A stretch of 64,000 nt of DNA, from positions 78,419-142,418 of the forward strand of contig JAHIQM010000018.1 of NCBI GenBank assembly GCA_018902545.1. Reading direction: 5' to 3'. A program made the position numbers and the translations under genes. Shown here one piece after another: positions 8,829-16,806 of this stretch. The stretch's first letter is position 1, and every line of letters starts with the position of its first letter. A model generated the notes under the pieces. That model had not been told where the DNA came from. It did not search any database and worked only from the letters and a program-made list of their open reading frames with translations. This stretch comes from Pseudomonadota bacterium (GTDB taxonomy: Bacteria; Desulfobacterota; Desulfovibrionia; Desulfovibrionales; Desulfomicrobiaceae).

Positions 8829-10637
8829 ATGACTACACCGATTGTTTCCCTGCGGCTGCGGCTGCTTCTGGCCTTCGGGGTCATCCTGCTGCTGGCCCTT
8901 GGCGTGCCGGCCTATTATCTGCACCAGAATTTGGGGCAGACCATTGAGCAGGAGGCCCGGGACGGGGCGCTGCGGGATCTGCATTCCGTGGAGTGGATGC
9001 TCACCTCCATGTCCTTCGACGATGTCGCCGACATCAACGAGGCTTTGCGCAATCTGGCCGCGCGCATGGATATCCGGATCACATTCATAGCACTTGACGG
9101 TACGGTGCTGACTGATTCCGGGGTGACGGCGCAACAGCTGAGCCTGCTCGATAATCATCTTGGCAGACCGGAAGTGGAGCAGGCCCTCGCCGGGACGCCG
9201 GGACTGAGCCAGCGCTACAGCGAGACCCTGGGACAGGACCTTCTGTATGCGGCGCAGCGAATCGCGGCCCGCGGCGCGGTGCCGGAGGGAGTTGTGCGCA
9301 TCGCCCGGCCTCAGAGCCAGACGCGCAAGACCCTCGACAGTATTTACGGCGGAACTGGTTGGGTCTATGCACTCAGCCTCGTGTTCGCATTCGGACTGAT
9401 CTCGCTTACCTCAAGGCAGGTTTCGCGCGCCATCGGGAGCGTGGCTCAGGCTGCGGCCGGCATCGGCCAGGGCGAGCCGGGCAAGCGCATCCGTTTTTCC
9501 CCGAGCACAGAGTTCACCCCCCTGGTTGTGGCCTTCAACAACATGCTTGAGCGCATCGAGTCCAATATGCAGACCATCGTCAAGCAGAAGATGGAATCCG
9601 AGGCCGTGCTCAACGGGATGCGGGCCGGGGTCATCGTTCTTGACGGAAACGGGCGGATTCTGCGCGGCAACTACGCCGCCCAGGAGATTTTTCCCGGTCT
9701 GTCCACGTTCGCCAGCCGCAAGCCCATGGAATTGTCATTGCTACAGGACCTGCAGGATGCCTGCGACTTGGCACTGAACAAGCGTCGTCAGGGGGATTTT
9801 TCTCAGGTCGGATTGGTGGTTTCCTTGGCCGGAAGCAAAAGCTTCGACGTGTCCATCGTGCCCATCAAGGGCGACGCCGATCTTGGCGTGATCATGGTTT
9901 TTCACGACATCACCGAGATAAAGCGCGTGGAGCAGATCCGTCGCGACTTCGTGGCCAACGTGTCCCACGAACTTCGGACCCCGCTGACGTCCATCAAAGG
10001 GTATGCCGAAACCCTGGTGGGCATCGAGAAGTACGAGCCGGAGCAGACGCGCTCGTTTTTAGAGGTCATCCTGCGCAATGCCAACCACATGAACACCATG
10101 CTGGACGAGCTCTTGCAGCTCTCTCGCCTGGAACATGGCAAACTGCGCGTGGACCTGGTCTCGGTGGACCCGTCGTCGGCGCTCTATTCGGCCTGGAAGA
10201 GCTGCCACCCGTTAAGCAAGAACATAATGTTCGTGAACGAGCTTGATGCGTCCACACCTGCGGTGCGGGCCAATTTTGAGCAACTGGTTCAGGTTTTCCG
10301 CAACGTGCTGGAGAACGCCGTCAAATACGTGCCCGACGAAACGGCCGTCATCCGCGTCCACGCCCACCCGGAAGGACGAGAGCTGGTCGTGTCCATCGAG
10401 GACAACGGGGCGGGTATTCCGGCCGGGGACCAGAGCAGGATTTTCGAGCGGTTCTACCGCGTGGAAAAGGACCGCAACAGCTCCATCGGAGGTACTGGCC
10501 TTGGCCTGGCCATTTGCAGGCACATTCTGGCCAACCATGGAGGGCGGATCACGGTGCAGAGTCCCGTGCCGGAAACCGGGACCGGGTCCCGATTCATCAT
10601 CACATTGCCCCTGGCCGGGCAGATTTCAGAGGAATAG
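8829..10637 (+). CDS. phoR: Phosphate regulon sensor histidine kinase PhoR
   Basis: Membrane kinase of 602 residues. Order: TM1 (about 8-30), periplasmic domain to about 172, TM2 (about 176-194), HAMP (about 196-248), PAS (about 255-365), HisKA with H380 ([13 protein letters not shown]), and HATPase with N box [21 protein letters not shown] and [13 protein letters not shown]. The long periplasmic sensor differs from E. coli PhoR, which lacks one, but is usual in PhoR of other phyla. It is likely controlled by PstB/PhoU status and phosphorylates PhoB. It begins three bases after phoB and ends two bases before pstB, so all are one operon. Confidence 0.92.
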   Translation: MTTPIVSLRLRLLLAFGVILLLALGVPAYYLHQNLGQTIEQEARDGALRDLHSVEWMLTSMSFDDVADINEALRNLAARMDIRITFIALDGTVLTDSGVTAQQLSLLDNHLGRPEVEQALAGTPGLSQRYSETLGQDLLYAAQRIAARGAVPEGVVRIARPQSQTRKTLDSIYGGTGWVYALSLVFAFGLISLTSRQVSRAIGSVAQAAAGIGQGEPGKRIRFSPSTEFTPLVVAFNNMLERIESNMQTIVKQKMESEAVLNGMRAGVIVLDGNGRILRGNYAAQEIFPGLSTFASRKPMELSLLQDLQDACDLALNKRRQGDFSQVGLVVSLAGSKSFDVSIVPIKGDADLGVIMVFHDITEIKRVEQIRRDFVANVSHELRTPLTSIKGYAETLVGIEKYEPEQTRSFLEVILRNANHMNTMLDELLQLSRLEHGKLRVDLVSVDPSSALYSAWKSCHPLSKNIMFVNELDASTPAVRANFEQLVQVFRNVLENAVKYVPDETAVIRVHAHPEGRELVVSIEDNGAGIPAGDQSRIFERFYRVEKDRNSSIGGTGLGLAICRHILANHGGRITVQSPVPETGTGSRFIITLPLAGQISEE

Positions 10638-10639
10638 AC

Positions 10640-11401
10640 ATGACAGAGCAGATCAAGATTTCGTCCAGAAATCTCAATTTCTACTATTCGGACTTTCACG
10701 CCTTGCAGGACATCACTTTCGACATGCACAAGCATCAGGCCACGGCTCTGATCGGCCCTTCGGGCTGCGGCAAGTCCACTTTCCTGCGCTGCATCAACCG
10801 TATGAACGACCTTATCCCCGGAATCCGGGTCGAAGGCTCCCTGACCATGGAGGGACAGGATTTAAACGATTCTGCCCATGACGTGGTCGTGCTCCGGCGT
10901 CGGGTGGGCATGGTCTTTCAGAAACCCAATCCCTTTCCCAAGACCATCTTCGAGAATGTGGCCTACGGGTTGCGTGTCAACGGCGTTACTGACAGGGAGT
11001 ACATTGACGCCAGGGTGGAGGAGAGCCTGAAGCTCGCCGCCCTGTGGGACGAGGTCAAGGACCGCATGGATCATTCGGGGCTCAGCCTCTCCGGCGGACA
11101 GCAACAGCGTCTGTGCATCGCCCGGGCCATGGCTGTGGAGCCCGAGGTCCTGCTCATGGACGAGCCCGCTTCGGCGCTGGACCCCATCGCAACCCAGAAG
11201 ATCGAGGAACTTATCCACGATCTCAAGCACAAGTTCACCATCGTCATCGTCACGCATTCCATGCAGCAGGCCGCCCGTGTTTCCGACCGGACCGCCTTTT
11301 TCTACATGGGCCGCCTTATCGAGGTCGGCCCCACGGATAAATTGTTCACCAGGCCTGAGAACAAGCAGACCGAGGACTATATCACCGGACGTTTCGGTTG
11401 A
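10640..11401 (+). CDS. pstB: Phosphate ABC transporter ATPase PstB
   Basis: Cytosolic ATPase of the phosphate importer, 253 residues, the normal PstB length. Walker [10 protein letters not shown] at 39-47, [14 protein letters not shown] (PstB hallmark), Q-loop [20 protein letters not shown], signature [14 protein letters not shown] and Walker [17 protein letters not shown] 10640 has GAGG upstream; the in-frame extension to 10514 lies inside phoR and is not used. It is physically separated from pstSCA and sits with phoBR and phoU. Confidence 0.96.
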   Translation: MTEQIKISSRNLNFYYSDFHALQDITFDMHKHQATALIGPSGCGKSTFLRCINRMNDLIPGIRVEGSLTMEGQDLNDSAHDVVVLRRRVGMVFQKPNPFPKTIFENVAYGLRVNGVTDREYIDARVEESLKLAALWDEVKDRMDHSGLSLSGGQQQRLCIARAMAVEPEVLLMDEPASALDPIATQKIEELIHDLKHKFTIVIVTHSMQQAARVSDRTAFFYMGRLIEVGPTDKLFTRPENKQTEDYITGRFG

Positions 11402-11450
11402 TGCGGGTTGCTCTCCTGAACGGTTTGATAAAAATTTAAGGAAGTCAAAT

Positions 11451-12119
11451 ATGTACACGCATTTACATGAAGAGATCGAGGTTTTGAAGCTCAGGGTGCT
11501 GAAGATGGTGGCCCTGACCGAAGAAGCGGTGCACAAATCCATCCAGGCCTACGTGAACAAGGATTTGTACTTGGCCGAGGAAGTGCAGGACGGGGATGTG
11601 GAAGTCAACCGTCTGGAAGTGGAGATCGATGAGCTGGCGCTCAAGCTGCTGGCCCTGGAACAGCCCGTTGCCGGGGATCTGCGCTTCATTTTGGGATGCA
11701 TGCGCATCAGCGTTGATCTGGAGCGCATCGCCGATGAGGCCGTTAATATCGCCGAACGGTCCATCATGCTCAGTTCCCGGCCGCCGCTGCCTTTTCATCA
11801 GGACGTGCTGGAGATGGGCAACAAGGCGTTGGCCATGCTGCGGCATGCGGCCCAGGCCTTCTCCTCGGGCAACGTGGAGGCGGCCTTGCAGGTCTGCCAG
11901 CTCGACAACGAGGTCGACGTGCTCAACCACAAGAACGTGCGTCAGGTCATCGAGTACATGATCAACGAGACCCCGGCCATCGAGCGGTCCGTGCACACCA
12001 TCATTCTTGTTCGCCGACTGGAACGCATCGGCGACCTGGCCACCAATATCGCAGAGTCCGTCGTTTTCATCGCCAAGGGCGTGAACATCAAGCACAAACT
12101 GTACTTCGACGAGCGCTGA
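11451..12119 (+). CDS. phoU: Phosphate signalling protein PhoU
   Basis: A 222-residue all-helical regulator with two PhoU repeats: the first contains RFILGCMRISVDLERIADEA, the second SVHTIILVRRLERIGDLATN, each with the metal-binding E/D-x-x-x-D pattern. It links the Pst transporter to PhoR to shut off the regulon when phosphate is sufficient. ATG 11451 has AAGGAAG upstream. Last gene of phoB-phoR-pstB-phoU; a terminator hairpin follows. Confidence 0.95.
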   Translation: MYTHLHEEIEVLKLRVLKMVALTEEAVHKSIQAYVNKDLYLAEEVQDGDVEVNRLEVEIDELALKLLALEQPVAGDLRFILGCMRISVDLERIADEAVNIAERSIMLSSRPPLPFHQDVLEMGNKALAMLRHAAQAFSSGNVEAALQVCQLDNEVDVLNHKNVRQVIEYMINETPAIERSVHTIILVRRLERIGDLATNIAESVVFIAKGVNIKHKLYFDER

Positions 12120-12139
12120 ACCCGGCGACATCACCGCAT

Positions 12140-12164
12140 AAGGGCGCCTGCGGGCGCTCTTTTC
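12140..12164 (+). terminator. Intrinsic terminator after phoU
   Basis: Nine-bp stem AAGGGCGCC / GGCGCTCTT with one G-T pair and loop TGCG, followed by a short T-rich run. It begins 20 bases after the phoU stop. Confidence 0.75.
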
Positions 12165-12239
12165 GTTGGTGCGCAAAAGCTTGCGCTTGCACCTTCAACT
12201 GGCTAGTGGTCGCGCATACACTGTCGTGGAGGATCGCGA

Positions 12240-13535
12240 ATGCATCGTGCCCTGTTGTCGTGGCTTCTTGTTCTGGGCTGTTTCACGACGGCCCTAGCCT
12301 ATGAGTATCCGTTCAAGAACCCTTACGTGGCCACGGTTCTCGGCACCCTGCCTGAGGACCAGCTGCCGCTGGATTCCGTGCGCCCCGCGAGACTGGGCGA
12401 TCTCAACCCCCTCAAAGACCTTGGCGCGGTGCGCACCCGGGAACTTCTGCTGCACGATCGTCCTGTCCCCGACATCCTCTGGTATGACGACACCCTGCAG
12501 TATTCCGTGGCCATGCAGCGCAGGGTCGCGCCGCTCCTGTTCATCATCGCCGGAACCGGCTCCTCTTATGAATCGGCAAATTGTCGCTATTTGCAGGCAG
12601 TCTTTCATCGGGCCGGGTTCCATGTGGTCAGCCTGTCCTCGCCGACCTACCCGAATTTCGTGGTCAGCGCCTCCACAAATCAGGTTCCAGGGTTCATTCC
12701 CTGGGATGTGGCCGATCTGTATCAGAGCATGGACGCCATCGCGAACCAGATCGGACGGGAAAGGATATCCTCCTACAACCTGACCGGATACAGCCTCGGC
12801 GGGACCCAATCGGCCTTTTTGGCCGAGCTCGACACGCGCGAGAAACGCTTCGGGTTTGACAAGGTCATGCTGCTCAATCCAGCCGTGAGCCTCTTGACCT
12901 CGGCGACCACCCTTGACCACCTGCTTTCCGATAACGTCGCCAACCGGGACGAGGCCACCAAAGTCGTGGCCAATCTGGTTTCCGATTTGTCCGAAGCCTA
13001 CCGGAGCAGCAGCGAGGTCAATTTCGGCGATGATTTCCTTTTCGCCCTGTATGGCAAGCGCTCTCTTTCCGAGACGGAGCTCAAGATCCTCATTGGGGTG
13101 GCCTTTCGCATGTCCCTGGCGTCCATGGTCTTTGCCAGCGACGTATGCACCGGGGCCGGCTACATTGCGCCCCGAGGACATCGCATCTCCAAGACCGAAT
13201 CCCTGTCGCCCTATCTGGACGCGACCGTGGGCGTGAGTTTCGAGGACTATGTGGACGAGTATCTCCTGCCTTTCCTGGCCTTCCATGACCCTGAAATGAC
13301 CAGGGAGCGCGCCGTGGCAGCGAGCAGCCTTGAATTCATCGCGCCTTTTCTGCGCGACTCAGGGAACATCGCGGTGATGACAAACGCCGACGACCCCATT
13401 CTGACCCCGGAGGATTTCAAATTCCTAAAGAGCACCTTTGGAGATCGGCTCCGGCTCTATCCGGTCGGGGGACACTGCGGTAACCTGCGATTCAGGGACA
13501 ACGTCACGGCCATGCTCGAATTTTTCCGTAAGTGA
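12240..13535 (+). CDS. Secreted alpha/beta-fold serine hydrolase upstream of mlaA
   Basis: A 431-residue protein with a Sec signal peptide (MHRALLSWLLVLGCFTTALA, cleavage near ALA-YE). A nucleophile elbow GYSLGG places Ser at 185; an oxyanion-type IIAGTGSSYES stretch precedes it, and DDP near 385 plus GGHCGN near the C-terminus provide likely Asp and His. This fits an alpha/beta hydrolase of lipase/esterase type. The stop overlaps the mlaA leader region, so the two are probably one operon; the neighbour suggests work on envelope lipids, but substrate is not visible. Confidence 0.8.
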   Translation: MHRALLSWLLVLGCFTTALAYEYPFKNPYVATVLGTLPEDQLPLDSVRPARLGDLNPLKDLGAVRTRELLLHDRPVPDILWYDDTLQYSVAMQRRVAPLLFIIAGTGSSYESANCRYLQAVFHRAGFHVVSLSSPTYPNFVVSASTNQVPGFIPWDVADLYQSMDAIANQIGRERISSYNLTGYSLGGTQSAFLAELDTREKRFGFDKVMLLNPAVSLLTSATTLDHLLSDNVANRDEATKVVANLVSDLSEAYRSSSEVNFGDDFLFALYGKRSLSETELKILIGVAFRMSLASMVFASDVCTGAGYIAPRGHRISKTESLSPYLDATVGVSFEDYVDEYLLPFLAFHDPEMTRERAVAASSLEFIAPFLRDSGNIAVMTNADDPILTPEDFKFLKSTFGDRLRLYPVGGHCGNLRFRDNVTAMLEFFRK

Positions 13536-13543
13536 GATACTCC

Positions 13544-14299
13544 ATGCGCACATTTCTGCTCTGCCTCATGCTCTTCTTTGCCGCTGGCTGCGCCACCACC
13601 TCGGAGCATCAGCCTGGTCCTTTCGAAGCGCCCGTGCACCGAGGGTTGCCGAAGGACCCCACAGTGGAGCGGCACTTTCAGGTGGATGACCCATGGGAAG
13701 GATTCAACCGCAGCATGTACCATTTCAATGCCAAGTTCGACCGGCATGTGTATCTGCCGGTGGTCGGCGTCTACGAACAGGTCTTGCCGGACAGCATGCA
13801 GCAGGGGATTTCAAATATTTTCAATAATTTAAAAGAAATCCCCATTTTCGTGAATTCCGTTTTGCAGGGCAAGGCCAAAAAGGCTTCAGTCTCACTGGGC
13901 CGGTTTGTCTTTAACACCACCATTGGCCTTGGAGGCATCATCGATGTGCTGGGCGATGGGGGCATCCCGCAGGAGGATGAGGATTTCGGGCAGACCCTGG
14001 GCGTCTGGGGTGTACCCGCTGGCCCGTATCTGATGCTCCCGGTGCTCGGGCCTTCGGGAGTGCGGGACGCGGGCGGCGTGTTCACGGACGCGATCATGAC
14101 CATAAACCCGTCGTATGGGCTTTTCCAGGACTTCAACTGGCTCGCGCGCGAGTCGGCCTCTACTGGCGTGAACACGCTCAAGGCCGTGGATGCGCGCCAT
14201 CAGGTCAAGTTCCGCTACTACGAGACGGGAAGTCCCTTCGAATACCACTTGGTGCGTTTCATCTACACCAAGAAGCGCGCGCTCGACATCGAGAAGTAG
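13544..14299 (+). CDS. mlaA: MlaA/VacJ outer-membrane lipoprotein
   Basis: Outer-membrane lipoprotein that removes mislocalised phospholipid from the outer leaflet and passes it to the MlaFEDBC pathway. The signal ends in FFAAGC (lipobox Cys at about residue 16). Family motifs: DDPWEGFNRSMYHFN, FVNSVLQGKAKKA, RFVFNTTIGLGGIID, EDFGQTLGVWGVPAGPYLML and LGPSGVRDAGG. I start at ATG 13544 (GTGAG seven bases before); a GTG at 13532 overlapping the upstream stop is possible. No other mla genes are in the window. Confidence 0.93.
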   Translation: MRTFLLCLMLFFAAGCATTSEHQPGPFEAPVHRGLPKDPTVERHFQVDDPWEGFNRSMYHFNAKFDRHVYLPVVGVYEQVLPDSMQQGISNIFNNLKEIPIFVNSVLQGKAKKASVSLGRFVFNTTIGLGGIIDVLGDGGIPQEDEDFGQTLGVWGVPAGPYLMLPVLGPSGVRDAGGVFTDAIMTINPSYGLFQDFNWLARESASTGVNTLKAVDARHQVKFRYYETGSPFEYHLVRFIYTKKRALDIEK

Positions 14300-14324
14300 C
14301 CCCGTTTTCATCGCTCTGCTTCGT

Positions 14325-14362
14325 AAAGGCACGGACACCCTCGCGGTGCTCCGTGCCTTTTG
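14325..14362 (+). terminator. Intrinsic terminator after mlaA
   Basis: Perfect 11-bp stem AAAGGCACGGA / TCCGTGCCTTT around a 14-base loop, ending in TTTT. It separates mlaA from the downstream permease unit. Confidence 0.85.
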
Positions 14363-14436
14363 GCTTTGCGGCGCAGGCCTCCCAAATGAACCGGCTGCGG
14401 GGTGGATACTTGAGGAATATGCTGCAAACCAGAGTA

Positions 14437-14471
14437 TGCAGCTGCAAAGGCTTGTTCGCAGGTTCACAAGC
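14437..14471. promoter_or_regulatory. Dyad elements upstream of the candidate sigma-54 promoter
   Basis: Two dyads: a 10-bp palindrome TGCAGCTGCA (14437-14446) and an inverted repeat GCTTGT-N10-ACAAGC (14450-14471). They lie 53-87 bases upstream of the -24 element, in range for an enhancer site of a sigma-54 activator. Assignment is by position only. Confidence 0.35.
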
Positions 14472-14523
14472 AAGTCGATATTCTATTATGCTGATATCAT
14501 GGATTTTTAATATTTTTAGGCCA

Positions 14524-14539
14524 TGGCATGCCTCTTGTA
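14524..14539 (+). promoter_or_regulatory. Candidate sigma-54 (-24/-12) promoter before the YeiH-type gene
   Basis: TGGCATG-N4-TTGTA resembles the RpoN consensus TGGCACG-N4-TTGCA with the right spacing; the -24 GG is intact, but the -12 GC is GT. It lies about 70 bases before the ATG and downstream of the mlaA terminator. A sigma-54 response regulator is encoded 4.6 kb downstream in the same orientation. Confidence 0.45.
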
Positions 14540-14609
14540 ATGGGCCTGTTGAAAATGAAGCCCCGTAGTGGGGAACAGGTATCAATCAATCACGGAGGAT
14601 GAAACACCA

Positions 14610-16349
14610 ATGGCACAAGACAGCAACGTCGTAATAGACCACGGCCAGAGCAGTTGGTCGGATTTATGGAAAAAAGAGGATTATCTGGCCATCTGGCTCG
14701 GCTTTTTGATCATAGCGGTGTGTTATCTGGCTTACACCAGCTTTGGCCCCAAGGCCGAGTATGCCGAGAAATTCGCGAGCCTGAATCAGATTCAGGAAAC
14801 AGAGCTGACCGCTGCCCCGTTCAAGACCATCGCCTGGCATCAGGCGCAGGACGGCAAGGGCAAGCTGAAGGGCACGAGCACCGCTTTCGGCAAGTTCGCC
14901 ATCAACTCGACCAAGACGCCCGGTTCCTGGAAAACCAACCCCGTGGATTCTCTGATCCGGTCCGAGAGCCAGGCCAAGGCCCTGAACGACAAGGCCATGC
15001 CCGCTTTCGAAGAGGCCAAGGGCAAGAGCGAAGCCGCCTTTGCCATGGCCGTCGCCGCTGAAGCCTCCGCCAAGGACGCTTCGTTCCAGAATCAGGCCTT
15101 GAACGACGACGCTGCCGCCAAGATCGCGGCCTGGCGCGACGCGCAAAAGGCCGCCGGGGACGCCAAGAAGAAGACGGAGAACAAATCCTACAACTATATT
15201 CCGACCCTGATCGGGCTGGGCATTTTCCTGGCCGCCATGTTCGGCCTGGGCATCGCGCTCATGGGCAAGAGCATGCCTGCCTTCATGCAGGGCTTTTCCA
15301 TGGTCTTCCTGGTCGCGGTGCTGGCCTACATGCTCGGCGGACAGGCCATCTCCAGGCAGTACGGCTTCGGCGCCGAAGCCTGGGGTGTCATCCTCGGCAT
15401 GCTCATCGCCAACACCGTGGGCACTCCCAAATGGGTGCTGCCGGCCTGCGAAGTGGAATTTTTCATCAAGACCGGCCTTGTCCTGCTCGGTGCCGAGGTG
15501 CTCTTCAACAAGATCGTGGCCATCGGTACTCCCGGCATCTTCGTAGCCTGGGTGGTCACTCCCGTTGTTCTCGTGCTGACCTACATCTTCGGCCAGAAGG
15601 TACTGAAGATGCCTTCCAAGACGCTGAACGTGGTCATCTCCGCCGACATGTCCGTGTGCGGCACCTCCGCCGCCATCGCCACGGCAGCCGCCTGCCGGGC
15701 CAAAAAGGAAGAGCTGACCCTGTCCATCGGCCTGTCCCTGGTCTTCACCGCCATCATGATGATCGCCATGCCCGCCTTCATCAAAGCCGTGGGCATGCCG
15801 GAGATTCTGGGCGGCGCATGGATGGGCGGCACCATCGACTCCACCGGCGCGGTGGCTGCGGCCGGTGCGTTCCTGGGCCAGAAGGCCATGTATGTGGCCG
15901 CGACCATCAAGATGATCCAGAACGTCATGATCGGCGTGACCGCCTTCTGCGTGGCCGTTTACTGGTGCACGAAGGTTGATTGCGTAGCCGGCAAGACCGT
16001 TGGCGCCGGAGAGATCTGGCATCGCTTCCCCAAGTTCGTCATCGGCTTTATCGGCGCTTCGATCCTCTTCTCCATTCTCGATGTGCATCTGGGTAAGGAT
16101 ATGGGAGGCGCGGTCATGGAGCACGGCATCGTACGCGGCGGAACCAAGCTGCTGCGCGACTGGTTCTTCGCCCTGTCCTTTGCGGCCATTGGCCTGTCCA
16201 CCAACTTCCGTGAGCTGTCCAAGTACTTCAAGGGCGGCAAGCCTCTGATCCTGTACGTTTGCGGCCAGAGCCTGAACCTTGTGCTGACCCTGACCATGGC
16301 GTACATCATGTTCTACTTGGTCTTCCCGGAAATCACCGCCAAGATCTAA
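14610..16349 (+). CDS. YeiH/UPF0324-family putative sulfate/sulfite exporter with large insert
   Basis: A 579-residue inner-membrane protein. The C-terminal 380 residues have about ten helices and match the Cons_hypoth698 (YeiH) family: [54 protein letters not shown] and [16 protein letters not shown]. The first helix (about 28-45) is followed by some 150 hydrophilic, Ala/Lys-rich residues predicted helical, absent from the roughly 340-residue E. coli YeiH; their side of the membrane is uncertain. ATG 14610 has GGAGG 11 bases upstream. In sulfate reducers such proteins are annotated as sulfate/sulfite exporters, but transport is not proven. A small membrane protein, a haem-sensing kinase and a sigma-54 regulator follow. 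Confidence 0.85.
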   Translation: MAQDSNVVIDHGQSSWSDLWKKEDYLAIWLGFLIIAVCYLAYTSFGPKAEYAEKFASLNQIQETELTAAPFKTIAWHQAQDGKGKLKGTSTAFGKFAINSTKTPGSWKTNPVDSLIRSESQAKALNDKAMPAFEEAKGKSEAAFAMAVAAEASAKDASFQNQALNDDAAAKIAAWRDAQKAAGDAKKKTENKSYNYIPTLIGLGIFLAAMFGLGIALMGKSMPAFMQGFSMVFLVAVLAYMLGGQAISRQYGFGAEAWGVILGMLIANTVGTPKWVLPACEVEFFIKTGLVLLGAEVLFNKIVAIGTPGIFVAWVVTPVVLVLTYIFGQKVLKMPSKTLNVVISADMSVCGTSAAIATAAACRAKKEELTLSIGLSLVFTAIMMIAMPAFIKAVGMPEILGGAWMGGTIDSTGAVAAAGAFLGQKAMYVAATIKMIQNVMIGVTAFCVAVYWCTKVDCVAGKTVGAGEIWHRFPKFVIGFIGASILFSILDVHLGKDMGGAVMEHGIVRGGTKLLRDWFFALSFAAIGLSTNFRELSKYFKGGKPLILYVCGQSLNLVLTLTMAYIMFYLVFPEITAKI

Positions 16350-16357
16350 ACCATATC

Positions 16358-16386
16358 GGCCGGGAGGCTTTCCTCCCGGCCATTTT
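16358..16386 (+). terminator. Hairpin between the permease gene and the small membrane protein
   Basis: Perfect 10-bp stem GGCCGGGAGG / CCTCCCGGCC with loop CTTT followed by ATTTTC. It can act as terminator or attenuator, or protect the permease mRNA end, which would let the 77-residue gene be expressed at a different level. Confidence 0.7.
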
Positions 16387-16399
16387 CAAGGTGACCGCC

Positions 16400-16633
16400 A
16401 TGAACGAAAAAAGCCTGCCAGTCCGGCTGAAGAATTTTGTCCTGGCCTTGGGGGCGACGTTTGCGTTTGTCTATCTGTTCCTGCCCCTGCTGACCAGTTC
16501 GTGCGGCATCCTGAACCGCATGTCCGTCTATCTCGACGCCAACGGCATCGACCCGACCCGCTATTACTACACCGATGTGGAGCAAGTCAAAGAAGGGGAG
16601 GAGTACCTGCGCAGCGTCCTTGAGGAGAAGTAG
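16400..16633 (+). CDS. Small single-pass membrane protein, unknown function
   Basis: 77 residues: a basic N-terminus (MNEKSLPVRLK), one hydrophobic segment (about 12-33, FVLALGATFAFVYLFLPLL), then TSSCGILNRMSVYLDANGID and an acidic tail ending EEYLRSVLEEK. ATG 16400 has AAGGTG upstream. It sits 50 bases after the YeiH-type gene behind a hairpin and 170 bases before the haem-sensor kinase. No family recognised; an accessory subunit of the permease is a guess from position. Confidence 0.7.
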   Translation: MNEKSLPVRLKNFVLALGATFAFVYLFLPLLTSSCGILNRMSVYLDANGIDPTRYYYTDVEQVKEGEEYLRSVLEEK

Positions 16634-16806
16634 GGCCCGCCTGTAACCGCCCTGCGGGTGACCGGCAAAGCGGCTCTTGATCATTCCCCTCTTTCCGCCG
16701 TATCATTTCACTGTTGCGCCCTGCTTCGCCGGGGTTTGATTTTTCGCTTCCGATCATTGCTCGCCGTTTGTCCGCAGCGACGCGGCCCCTCGACCCAGGC
16801 AGGCCC

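Noticed and set aside
14664..16124. Open frame of 486 codons on the minus strand
   Set aside because: Antisense to the YeiH-type gene, with a His/Gly/Asp-rich product typical of shadow frames.
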